NCBI RefSeq assembly: GCF_028769735.1
Contig: NC_088172.1
Coordinates: 60,605,075-60,669,074, forward strand
DNA length: 64,000 bases
Direction: 5' to 3'
Origin: Zonotrichia leucophrys gambelii
Lineage: Eukaryota; Chordata; Aves; Passeriformes; Passerellidae
Shown: piece by piece, positions 12,392-23,200 of the stretch
How the letters are laid out: each line of letters starts with the position of its first letter
Numbering within the stretch: the first letter of the stretch is position 1
Program-made: the position numbers and the translations under genes
The notes under the pieces: generated by a model
What the model saw: only the letters and a program-made list of their open reading frames with translations
Databases searched by the model: none
What the model was told of the DNA's origin: nothing

Positions 12392-13167
12392 TTCACAAAG
12401 AATTGTCTGATATTAACTTTCCAAACAACAGATTTTCACTCAAAGGAACAAAGGACTATTTACCTGTGATATCTGATCAGTCAATTTCACTTGTAGCAGA
12501 GCAAGTGAAACTATGAAACATAATTTACATTTCTCTTGCATCTTTCTTTACTTTTTTCTCATACAGATCCCCCACCCTACTATATTCTCATTCAATGTTT
12601 GTAATTAATTGAAGGCTATTTGCCTCAACTCTTCAACACTGTGAGATATATAAAATGATTTATTATTATATTGTAATTTATTAAAATTTTCTAGTGACAA
12701 ATTGGCAAAGCAAGTATTTGTATCCTCATATTATATTAACCAAATAATATTTTCAGGAAGTGGAAAAATTTCCATGCAACCTGTTGTGCTATGTAACACT
12801 TAAATGACCAGATTTTCTGTACAACGATTTCTGTACAAAAATTAGCTCATTTTGCCTGTGTGAGATATTAATAAAGTAGAAAAACAAAGTATATAGTCAG
12901 AAGTGATGGCTTGAACATATATTCTAGCATTTAGAAATAACAGTTCAATACAATGTAAAAGGAGGAAAAAAAATTACTTCTTAACAGAAATAATTGTTAT
13001 CCAGGACTGATTGTGGATGAAGTTTGAAAGCAGAATCACCTTACTCCTACAAGGTAGCAATGAGGTTGTGCTTAGCATGTGCCCCCAAATCCAATCCTGT
13101 AGGGAACTGGGGGTAGTTAACAATAACCCTCTACACAGACCAACCACATAATCATATGTTAAAAATA

Positions 13168-13200
13168 CCAAACAAAACACAAACAAACAAAAAAACCCCA
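13168..13200. repeat. A/C-rich low-complexity tract
   Basis: AAAC and AAACA units lead into a run of A followed by CCCC. It belongs to the same class as the tracts at 24459, 33021 and 41690. Confidence 0.8.
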
Positions 13201-13614
13201 ATCTTTAAATACTCCCTATGATATACTAATTACATTGTAATAAATCTTCTTATTTGTAGGAGAAATCAGCTTGCAACAGCTTCATGGCAGCTCCTCAATG
13301 CACACTAACACCAGCACCATGGATTTGGACTCAGAAGTGAGGGGATGAGATGAATTTTAACCTCTTCAAAAGTCATTCATCCTCCTCTACAGAAGTATGA
13401 AGAAAACTCAAACTGGTGCAGTAAATACCCACTATATACACTTTTTGGGATTAAAAAATCTGGAAACAATCCTGGTTTCTTTGAAGCAAATAGAAAATTT
13501 AAGATATGGGGTAAAAACAAGTAATTAAAAACCCCCAAGGATCCCACAGATAGAGGTTCAGACTGGAAACATAGGGGTGCTTCTCAAAGCAGCAGGCAGC
13601 ACTGGAGAGAAAAC

Positions 13615-13673
13615 AAAATTAAAATTAAAATTAAAATTAAAATTAAAATTAAAATTAAAATTAAAATTAAAAT
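13615..13673. repeat. (AAAATT)n microsatellite
   Basis: There are nearly ten perfect copies of the hexamer AAAATT (59 bases). Read on the minus strand it gives an alternating Asn-Phe peptide inside a short open frame at 13558-13746. That frame is an artefact of the repeat and not a gene. The perfection of the array suggests it is length-polymorphic. Confidence 0.97.
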
Positions 13674-14381
13674 CTGCTTGGGAGGCAGTTAAATATTGTT
13701 GGTACCTCACTTCACCTACTTTGTTCGTGGATGACTTACTGGACATTTGAAATGTTGATTTACCCTAAAGCTTGCCTGTGATGTTCTAATTCACAGGCCA
13801 CCTGTTCAGAGTGCATGTTTTGGGAAGAGAGAAGGTAAGAACCTCAAACCATGGAATACAGGAACCAAGAAAATGACTCTGTCTTTTGGGGAATGGAGGC
13901 AGCTGCCCACCTGGCAGAATGTTTTCCTTATAGGGACCAGAGACATAATGGAATACCTGAAACAGGGTCATTTTCTCATTTCTAGAACAACTGTACTGGA
14001 AATGGCATCCTGATAGTAGGAGTAAAATCACAAAAGATGGAAAGAAAGTGAGTTATAAAGTTTCATTACTTGTTTTTTTTAAAAATACTATATTCCAAAA
14101 TCCCTAAGAACCAAGTAAATTTTTTATAATTATAAGACATACAATATTCAAAAGAATTTGAGGTAGCAGAGAATATTAATCCGTTCACAATATTCTTTAA
14201 ATTGCTGAGCAAATTAATTCAGAAGATGTCTTCTATTACTAAGGCATAAGTACATATTGTACAAATTCCAGATGACCAAATTATATTACTGATTTTTATA
14301 TGGGTGATAAAACACAATGTTTAAAAACCTATTTTTATTAGTGTTTTAGCAAAATTAATATTTTAAATTAACCCCAAGCAT

Positions 14382-14398
14382 AGAGAGAGAGAGAGAGA
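14382..14398. repeat. (AG)n microsatellite
   Basis: A short uninterrupted AG dinucleotide array of about eight units, in plain AT-rich sequence. Confidence 0.9.
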
Positions 14399-14969
14399 AT
14401 AAGCAAGCTTTTCCCTCAAAATTCTAGTGCTTTCCTAAACAAGATGTTGTTAGCCAAATCTTAATGTTCTGTTTCTGCATTACTATTGCTCTGTTACATT
14501 GTCTAGGAAGGTCGTCTTTCAGGAAATAAGAAGGGACAGAGAATAGTTTTTCTGCTAATATGATCTAAACAAATAAGATAAAGAATTCAGATACTACAAG
14601 GACGTACTGTTCCCTGCTATGTGGTAGCTTTATTAGTAATAATTATGAGGCTAAGTTGCACATAAAAATCATTCAAGAGAGATTAAAGGCTTATGCTAAA
14701 CTTATAAAAGCTATGACCTAAACACTAACCTTCAGATATTAAAAAAAATTTCCAAAAGCCAAAGAAGAACATGCTATATATGGAAAGATAATCACTTCAT
14801 AAACTTTAGGGAGATGTCTGAAACAGGCAACGGCTGAAGAGAGAGAGCATGAAACTGCAACACTTGCTATCACTTAAAAGCTAACTCATCAGAGAGGAGA
14901 ATGATTTCAAGGCTGGAAGAGGCTTCAGACAGGCTATTGGGTTTTTCTCTACATTCTATTTCAAATTCC

Positions 14970-15014
14970 ATGAAAAAAACAACAAAACAATCAAAAACAA
15001 ACAAACAAAAACCC
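14970..15014. repeat. A/C-rich low-complexity tract
   Basis: AAAC, AAAAC and CAAA units run through this stretch and end in ACCC. It is a simple-sequence tract without an adjacent retroposon. Confidence 0.75.
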
Positions 15015-15463
15015 AGACTAATTCAATAGAACATCATCAAAGAAAAATGCTTCCATTAAAGCACAATGTTCTTCTTTGGTCACAGTTTATCCCTTATTAT
15101 CCATAATCATTCATACTACCCACAGAACCATACAAGCTTAAAACTGCTTTATTCAGAATAACAGGATAATTGTGTACTTAACAAAACCTACAAGAGAACA
15201 AAACTGTGATCCTGTGAGAGCACAAAACACTTTTGCAAATGGTATCAAAACGGGAAGGGGAGAAATAAAAAGCAACTATGACTGATAGAATACTAGAAAC
15301 TGTATAATTAATTCCACTTAATAATTACAATCTGTTTATTGTCTCTCTTTCTTTTATTTTTTTTAAATCAGATTACATGTAAAAAGAGATTTGAAGTTCA
15401 TTAGGACATGTTTCAGAGCATGTGGTATTTTGGAACTACAACTTTAAGAAAACTTCAAAATTG

Positions 15464-15522
15464 TATTTTTTTGTTTGGTTTAATTTTTGGGGGGTTTTTT
15501 TGTTTCTTTTGTTTTGTTTTTC
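15464..15522. repeat. T/G-rich low-complexity tract
   Basis: T runs are interrupted by G, GG and one run of six G, followed by GTTTT-like units. It is the reverse orientation of the A/C-rich tracts. Confidence 0.8.
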
Positions 15523-17310
15523 CTTAAGAGATATCCTTTATGTGTGGAAGATGATTACCATATTGTTTTATCAATTAAAAAGAAAATTTTAGAATAATAA
15601 AGCATTCTGAAAAGCTAGCCTAAGTTTTGAACACACTCCAAAACATTGCTGTGTTTGTTTCCAAAAGAAAAGTTACAGGAGTGGATGGGGGGATTTTTTT
15701 TTTTATTTAGATTAGCGTTTGGTTAGTTTTGTCTTTAAGAAAGAGTCGAGTTCTTGTTTAAAAAAATCTGAATAACTAAAATTGTTTTAAATGTTTCATT
15801 TGCATCAGTATTTCCCTACTGCTGTCATTTTCAATAAAAAGATGATGCTATTTCTAGACCTCTTCACAGAAAGCCTGTTAAACTTGGTGTCATTTTTAAA
15901 TAAAATCAATACTATCTACACCTGTATCTGCAACAATACATGACAATTCTGACAGGGTGAGATCTCTTTTCTCTCTGAGTAGAATTAACCATCAATTCCT
16001 CAGACACTCTGGTGACAGGGAACTGTGTTTATATTTTAGATAGTGACCATGATAAGCCAAACATTAATGACCTTCTCTTTCCAGGCAAAACAAACCATTT
16101 TTGTAACGGAGTTTGTTTCTCTCAATTACATTAATTGTAAATGTATGATTTTAATCTCATCTTGAGGAATTTGTGCTGAAGTTCACTTTGTACATCCAGC
16201 CAAACTAAAGATTTTCATGCCCTGTGAACTGAAAACATTTGATTCTCACAAAAATGCTAACATTTTTCTTTATAAATCAGAATGTAAGCTACCAAAGTGA
16301 GACAGCTGAAGATTTCCTAGTACATCCATAAATTGTCAATATTATAGTTGTTTCTTCCCAAGTAAAACTTACGCTTGAGTGCCTAGTTTGTTTTTATTTG
16401 CTTTCATCTTGTTTTTATTTGTTTTCATTTGTTAATTTTTCTTTGCTTAGCTCTTTGTCATGCTTGAAACAGCTTTACTGGTTTTTCAAACACATTTATT
16501 TCAGAAGCTTGTAGGAACATAGGAGAATTGCACTGCCTCTGAAAGGAGTCCAATGAGCTCAGATTGTCCCTTCCAACAGAAAAAATAAAAGCAAAATGCC
16601 CAGGCAGTAATACAAGTTATCCACAAGAATAATCCATCTACTCCCCAGCTTCCAGAAACTTGACAGAATCACTGAGCCACATATGGTGCTGTGTATGGTA
16701 CTCTGTGCCTGGTATTATCTCCATCTCTAAAATCCCTCTGCAATTTTTTCAGCTTCCCTCACTATCCCAAGTAAGTTTACTCCATCAGCAAAACTTGCCA
16801 TTCAGCTGGTCTCCAATTAAATATATGTTCACCTGAATGAGCATTTTTAATTTCAAGTTAATTGATATTTGTAATATCAGATACAATAAAATCATGATAA
16901 TACAAGATGTAGAAACATCCTCATTACAAGGGAATTTGTAATTTGTTTTCTTAGTTCTCAGAAAAACCACACCAAAAATGAAAGGCATATATGAGCCTAG
17001 TATCTAACTTGTGAGGTTTCTACAAGTTTCAGGATGAATAGGTAGAGGAAACAGACAGCAGTAATGAAATAAGGCTATTAAAAGTGGGTAAGAAACACTA
17101 AGTATTAATCTGCTTTGCCTTGCATCCATTACATCTGCTGGCACCAGGACTATCTGCAGATCTGTCCTTTCCAAATCAGGTCTACCCAGAGAGAGGATGA
17201 TAGGAAAATTTATATGACATAAGACAGAAAAAAACCATTGACAACTAATAAAGCTTAGATATTTTCTTTGCTTATAGAACAAACTTTTGCAATTTCCAGA
17301 TCTAACTGAA

Positions 17311-17316
17311 CATCCC
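17311..17316. repeat. target-site duplication, left (CATCCC)
   Basis: These six bases directly abut the TG of the LTR and match CATCCT at the other end (17909-17914) at five of six positions. The single difference is a C/T transition. A 6-bp duplication is the usual length for ERVK-like (beta-type) integrations in birds, which is weak evidence for that class. Confidence 0.75.
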
Positions 17317-17690
17317 TGTCGGATCTCAAGATCTCAGTCCTGAGATGCTGAGCCACCGAGACCCTGGGGGCTCGGGAGTCCTGGAATGTTGCCAGAATGT
17401 CTGGTAGCTGGACTTTAACCCTGCACAGGAGACGACAAGGATGAGGGCTTCACCGGTGAATGGTGAAGGGATTAGCTAATTAGAGGTGAGACACAAGTTT
17501 AGGATTTATGTACAGGGGGTTTGGAGGAGTAAGATGGAGGAATTGGGTGTGTCTGTCCTCCTTCTTCCTCCTCTTCTCCTCCATCTTCTTTGGCCACGGT
17601 GGCACCTTTCTATTGGTTATTACTGAAGTACACCGAGTTATAACAATAGATGTATTGGGAAAAATGATAAATATTGTATACGTAGCAAGG

Positions 17691-17698
17691 GTATAAAG
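17691..17698 (+). promoter_or_regulatory. LTR TATA-like box
   Basis: GTATAAAG lies about 375 bp into the LTR and about 95 bp upstream of the polyadenylation signal. This is the spacing expected for a retroviral U3 promoter. A short inverted repeat (17706-17711 with 17715-17720, CTGCCC/GGGCAG) lies just downstream, near where transcription would start. Confidence 0.6.
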
Positions 17699-17790
17699 AT
17701 ACGTGCTGCCCGGAGGGCAGAGACAGTGTGCCATGGCTGATGCTGAGCAGATCTCTGCTGGCTGAAAGAACATCTTTTAGATAAACAATT

Positions 17791-17796
17791 AATAAA
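17791..17796 (+). promoter_or_regulatory. LTR polyadenylation signal AATAAA
   Basis: A canonical AATAAA lies about 95 bp after the TATA-like box within the LTR, consistent with the end of the R region. It could end plus-strand transcripts that read through the solo LTR. Confidence 0.6.
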
Positions 17797-17908
17797 CATA
17801 AAACCAGAAGAAGAACTGAAGCTCTTCTCGTCCTTCAATACGCGGGCTGCCCAGGCCACCTCCGGCCACCTCCGGGCCTCTAGCCCTCAAACAGCGAGAT
17901 AAACGACA

Positions 17909-17914
17909 CATCCT
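17909..17914. repeat. target-site duplication, right (CATCCT)
   Basis: These six bases directly follow the CGACA end of the LTR and pair with CATCCC at 17311-17316, with one transition. Confidence 0.75.
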
Positions 17915-19811
17915 ATATTGGGGGGAAAAAATAGATGCTGTTTTAGCAGCAAAGAGTAAGAGCCATATTCTGGTAATGGTTCAATTTCCTGTGCATGTGA
18001 GAAAGGAACAGAGAAAGCAATAGAGCTTAGAAAACACTTTTTTTTTTCTTCTATAAGACAACATGTCACAAAGGGAAAGCTCCATTGCTGTGAAAAATTG
18101 TCAGTTTTTCTTTTCCTATAGACAGAGACTTTCTTGACTGGATGGTAGATACTTAGAGAGGCAAAGACGCAGGTCTACACTGAGGTCTGCCCAAAACTAA
18201 GTGTGCCTGGGGTTGGAAGGACGACTTGGAAAATGCTCTTCATCTTATTCATCACAGGAATCTTGTCAGTCCCCATCACCAAGTTAAACAAACCATCCAG
18301 TGCCATGCCTGGTGAGGAGCTTTCTATACAAAGACTTTCCAAGCCCAATGAACTTTTGCACCTGCCTAGTGAAGTCTGGAGGAGATCTTTATTTTCCAGG
18401 AAAGACAGAAAGGCTGCAAAGAAAATGTCCTGCAGGAGCAGAGAAACACAGGGGAAAGAGTAAGATTCACTAGGGGGGATCAGATGGCAAAAGCCTGTAT
18501 TCACACCTGGTCTCTTTCACCTTTATTCTATCTTAATATTCCAAGGTTTTCAGAGCAAGATAACTTTTTAAAAATCAGAAAATTACAACAACACAAAGAA
18601 GAACACCTTAAACTTGACTCTATGGGACATTTGTTGCTTTCTTGCACTGTTGGGAAGCCTTCAAATGACCTTTTCCAAGTCTTGGGTACAACCTGCATTG
18701 TGGTCAGCTGTGCCAGAAATTAAGTAACATGCTATTGGCAGGATTCAGGAGAAAGAAGTTAATGAGGCAGTTGTGTTACTGGGACTGCTTCTTGGAGCTC
18801 CCCAAATGCTACTAAATACACAGCTCACTACAGCTGCTCCCTGTGTGTGCCCATAAATATGCAGGAAGTGTTAGAGCAATACAAAGAGGTAAATACCAAA
18901 TCCTCAGCTGGGATTCTGTTACATAACTCTGAAACTCATGGACACCTCCCTAAGCTAAAAGATCTTAAAGACCCCTTAAAGCAACCTGAGAAATGTATCT
19001 TGAGATACAGAGCAAGAATGGATTTAAAGGGCTAGGAAGCATTCTTGTGGTAAGAGGGGAGGAAACGTAACCAAGTGAAAAGCCACGAACAATAATCATA
19101 TTTTAGGGGCTCATCACGACAGCTCTATAAATTAAGGGAAGTAAAAATCAGTGCACATTCCAGGGAAGCAGCTGCTGCTGAGCAGGTACCTGCACACCAA
19201 CTGAATGTCCAGTATCTGTATTTGATACAGGGACAAAATTTGTCACCTTGCCCCCCTGCTGACAACTGTTGAGAGCAAAAAGCACAGCAGAAGGAAGGCA
19301 GAAACAACTTAATACTCTCTCGGTATTAACATCTTGCAACTTATATTGTATTTACAGGGGAATGCTGCCACAACATTGACCTCCAACAAAGCCTAGAGCG
19401 TGTGAATCAGTGAGGTTCAGCACAATCCCCTCAAAAAATGCAGTGGTGAGTCACTGTCACAAACAGCTTTCTGTTTGTTTTGCAAAAGAGGAAGAGGCAG
19501 GAAAGGGATGAATGAAGAAATGAATAAGTGGTTTGTGTATTTCTTTTCTCTGAAATGCTGGCTCTGAAGAGGACACAGGTGAAGAGAAAGCAGCAGCAGC
19601 AGTTGCTCAAGGCTATCACACATGAAAAATGGTAAAGGCCCAGAGAAGATATAAGACATGGTTCCAGACAAAAAGATTAATGTCTTCTTAAGAGAATCCG
19701 ATTCTCAGATATACTACCAGCATAAACACTGCTTAACAGTTTTGGGCCTGAATGAACAACGTCATTTCTTCTCCACTGTAGAGCTTTTAAAATATTTCCT
19801 GCCTAAAAGAC
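17915..19811. other. unique DNA between LTR and CR1
   Basis: The stretch holds the exon-like segment 18122-18459, described separately. The rest shows short open frames (for example 18847-19035 on plus) that resemble no known family, and no repeats of note beyond a CAG run of four near 19591. No promoter or RNA gene is recognised. Confidence 0.55.
18122..18459 (+). other. exon-like segment, possible secreted-peptide start
   Basis: A strong acceptor (pyrimidine-rich tract about 18101-18119 ending in TATAG at 18121) precedes the segment, and a good donor, GA|GTAAGA, follows at 18460. An ATG at 18233 with A at -3 opens a frame of 75 codons plus two bases up to the donor. Unspliced, the frame stops at once (TAA at 18461). 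The first residues, MLFILFITGILSVP, are hydrophobic and resemble a signal peptide. The rest is rich in K, R, S and E, with basic stretches (WRRS near residue 50, RKDRKAAKK near 56-64) and a single Cys near residue 67. This is the pattern of a small secreted precursor whose next exon would follow. I do not recognise the protein and found no convincing next exon on the plus strand. It may be a real 5' exon, a lncRNA exon or chance. Confidence 0.3.
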
Positions 19812-20271
19812 AATCATAAAATATTTTGGGCTGGAAGGGACCTTTACAGGTCATCTAGTTCAATCCACCTACAATTAGAAGGGACACCTTGAACAAGCCC
19901 AGGTTGCTCAGAGTCCTGTCCAACCTGACCTTGAATGTTTCTGGGGATGGGGCATCCACCACCTCTCTGGGCAGCCTGTTCCAGTCTTTCAACACCTTCA
20001 TCATAAAAAAAAAGGAAAACAAATTGACTTATATCTAATCTAAATTGAACCCCTTTTACTTTAAAATCATTACCCCTCATCCTATTACTACAGGCCCTGC
20101 TAAAATGTCCCTCACCAGTTTTCTTTTAGGCCTCCCTTTGAGTACGGCACGGTCCTCCCAAAGCCTCCTTGTCTCGAGGCTGAACAGCCCCATCTCAGTT
20201 CTTCCACACAGGAGAGGTACTTCAGACCCATCTTCATCCTCATGGCCCTTTTCTGAACCCACTCTAAGTAT
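19812..20271 (-). mobile_element. CR1 retroposon 3' end, 5'-truncated
   Basis: On the minus strand this is the 3' untranslated end of a CR1 LINE. The window shows it reversed, beginning with the diagnostic gggctggaagggacc motif at about 19828 and continuing through the well-known CR1 segments (tccaacctgaccttgaatg near 19920, the ctctgggcagcctgttccag stretch near 19965, the gaggctgaacagcccca stretch near 20176). It is truncated at about 20271, as most CR1 copies are, and includes no reverse transcriptase. A short A run at 20006-20014 and other changes show it is an old copy. Family recognition is from memory of CR1 consensus sequences. Confidence 0.9.
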
Positions 20272-23200
20272 GTAGGTTTAGGATGTCTTTCTTCAATTAC
20301 TAAAACTATTCTGGGTTTTCAGATAAAGATACTTAAATAACCCTGGATATAATAAAGAGTTTTATTAAGTTATGACTGGAAAAAACTCCAGTTGTACATA
20401 CCCATATATCAACAAATAAAAAAAATATAATCTGTGTTTCCTAAAGGCAAAAAATCAAAGGATCTGTAAAATGCTTTAAATTTTCATTTTAAGGCATTGA
20501 AAGCACCTACTACATACAAAGCCACCTTCAATGTCATGTGAGAAAATAAGTATTTTAAAGGACTGTTTTTTCCCTATGAAGAAGTAATAGGCAAAATTTC
20601 CCTTAAAGCTTGTGCCAGGTAGCGAGCTGTAATTGTACATTTTTCTATGAAATCTGCTAACATCCCACTGGTAACTTACTAATTTTTCAGTTCATTGCTT
20701 GGCTAGAGATACCTAAATTAAATTTGGACACGTCACGTCCTTGGAGTCACCTGTTTGTACTGGGAGAGTGTCAGGAAGAGATCTGCTTTCAAAGACAGCC
20801 GTGTCAGCAGATGCTGCTGTAATTAGGGTACCAGACTGACTTTCATCAGAAAGATGATCCATTCCTTGCTTCAAAATACCATTTCTGCAAGGCCTTGAGA
20901 AAGTCTCTTAACCACTTACACATGCCACATTCAAAAATGAGTCAGGTTATAGAAATTGCATCAAGAACCCAGGTTAATCAGGATGTACCTGGATTCAAAT
21001 TAATCAAATCACCTAAAAGGGATGCCCATTTCTTAAATGTGTATATTTGTTTCTGAGAAAGGTGAAAATTTAAATACATATTTTTAATTGCTTCCTGCTT
21101 TAAGCGTGCTAAGCAACTCTGAAACACTTAAAATGCTTTGGCATCTAGTCAAATAATATAAAAAATGAAAATTAATTTCCATCATTTTCCTTTTTCTATT
21201 GTCAAAATGCAAGTTTTCGCTGGTTTGTCATCTTCCGGGAATGGCCAGTTTTACTAATCACAGAAAGCTCATTTGGCTATTTACAATCCTCTGGTGCTCC
21301 ATAAAAGGCAATTAAAACAAAACTTCACGTTAAGATGTCTTTATCTCATCAGATGCACGGATGATTCAATTCTGCTTAATTACTTTGATGTCCAGCTGGA
21401 ATAAATTTGGTTTAGGACAGCAGAAAAAAAATGAAGGAAACAAACCAAGAAGGATGGCCACACAAAGGGAGTCAAGGTACCCAATACTTTTATCTCAGGA
21501 ATGCATATGTTTATTAGAGCTACAGGAAGCCTTTACACACCAAATCATCATTAACTTTGCATGTTTTTGCCAGAAATTGACAGGAAGGGGGCCTCAACTA
21601 CAGGAACAGAAAGCCAAGAAACCATAAAAACTACCCCCCTCCGTTCCTGTGCATTAACTTATGGTGCCTCCAGGTGGCTTTCCACAACTATGGTGATTTC
21701 TATTGGAGGAGCTGAAGTCACAGTCAAGAATTCGGAGACTAAAACTGAGAGCAAAGTACTTATTTTGCAATCAAAAACAATTTTTGCAAAAAAGATTTTT
21801 CAACACATCTGTGCGTCTGTCTACCAAGGCATGTACACTCCTCCAGATTTGTGCCAGTGGAAGTGATGTGACATTCCAGTATTTTTTTTTTAAATGCTTA
21901 TAAAAAAGAAGAATCATTTCCAACAGTTGAAGGAAAATAAAAACCTAAAGATGTTTCTCATTTGCAACAAATTCCACATACCATATTCAATGCTGCATTA
22001 TCAGACAATTGTTTTTACTATTGCTTTGTACTCAGTTATTTGTGAAGTAGCAATCAAATGTTGTGAACAAGTTCTCACTCATTCTTGAAAACATCCAGAA
22101 GCAACAACATTTGATATACAGTTATTGGCAGTTCACAACACAGGGGGCTCTGCCTTACAATCACAGAATAACAGATGAAGCTTTGAAGCTTTCTGCATCT
22201 TTACTGTTTAAAGCTGCATTTCATACCTATTCCAGTTTTAATCATCTCGCTTTGTAGAAAGCTTTTCTTTTATTCCTGTCAATTTCCCCCTCCCCTTTTC
22301 TATTACATGCAATGCAGTATGACTCTTTCTGCACAGCAGACTTGTCTCCATGCTGCAGGAATGGTAGCAATAGGAAAAGAATCTAAACTTGTCAGAATTT
22401 TTATAATTACTCTAGTGACAGACATAAATCAAATTACACCACAATCACCAAAACTTGTTTTTAAATCTCTAACCAGTAATGGGACAACATCAATATCAAA
22501 TTCAAGACAAATTACTTGTTCCCTAGAAGTTATAGCCCGAAGTCAGAAAGCAGGATTTCCCTTTAGAAGAGATCTGTAAATTACATTGTACTTCCTGAAA
22601 ATCTTCAGAAGTGAATGAGTGAATAAGCAATCTCAGGAAGAGAATAAGGAACTTCCAATTAACTTTCTTGAAATCATCTTACCAGCTTGTGTCAGAGGTA
22701 GGGACACAGATTTTTTCTCTCACTATGGTGCTTATCAGGTAGAATACAGTAATCTGTTTTTTAAATTCTTCCACACCTTGTATTTTCTTGTCATAGCAGA
22801 TGTTTTTGAGGCATGGAGTAACCACAAGACTAAATAAAGGACACTGTCACAACACACTGTGCAGCTTACACATCAAACAGAAGCCTCAGGATTACTACAA
22901 TTTACTGTTACTGTATCGCTCAGAACGGGCACATTTAGTTTTTAATTCAGAAGGAGAGTGGCATGTGGGAAGAGTATACCAGGACTGTTTGTAGGGGAGG
23001 GATTGATAGAAGGGAAAAGCCCTCTAAGTCACTCCTGCCCAAACCAAGTCTCCAGACAAGGGCTCTAGGTGCATGATCTCTCTGGGGGTAAGAGCCTGCC
23101 TTGGACTTCCAAAATGCAACTCATTCCAGGCTCACTTTGGCCTTAGGGCACATACACTGTGGCACTGCAGCAGCAGATTGTGGGGTGAGACCCTTCTGCA

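Larger units (their letters stand above)
1..17310. other. unique AT-rich non-coding DNA
   Basis: No recognisable gene, RNA gene or transposon was seen here. Base composition is AT-rich, with many T and A runs and stops in all frames at the expected density. GC-richer islands lie near 1340-1690 and 10480-10740. Neither shows a CpG island or a recognisable protein. The two longest open frames are 6928-7425 on plus (165 codons) and 4482-4961 on minus (159 codons). Neither resembles a family I know, and ORFs of this length are only mildly unusual for this composition. Small repeats, hairpins and exon-like segments inside the region are listed separately. Confidence 0.7.
17317..17908 (+). mobile_element. 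solo LTR of an endogenous retrovirus
   Basis: This is a 592-bp element beginning TGTCG and ending CGACA, a perfect 5-bp terminal inverted repeat of the TG...CA type. It is flanked by a near-perfect 6-bp target duplication. Only one LTR is present and no gag, pol or env sequence follows, so it is a solo LTR left by recombination between two LTRs. Inside are a TATA-like GTATAAAG at 17691 and an AATAAA at 17791, in the right order for a plus-oriented LTR (U3, R, U5). The overall sequence, including a stretch about blocked mid-LTR transitions to a C/T-rich segment near 17555-17595, resembles LTRs common in passerine genomes. That family recognition is from memory. The class is uncertain: the 6-bp duplication suggests ERVK-like. 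Confidence 0.92.

Noticed and set aside
12475..12510. Small hairpin TTTCACTTG...CAAGTGAAA.
   Set aside because: A 9-bp stem with an 8-nt loop is common by chance in 64 kb, and nothing else marks it.
13558..13746. Minus-strand open frame with an Asn-Phe repeat.
   Set aside because: It is produced entirely by the (AAAATT)n microsatellite, whose period is a multiple of three.
14911..14942. The aaggctggaagaggcttcag stretch resembles the CR1 3' terminus.
   Set aside because: Only about 20 bases are similar, and the downstream sequence does not continue as CR1, so it is not called.
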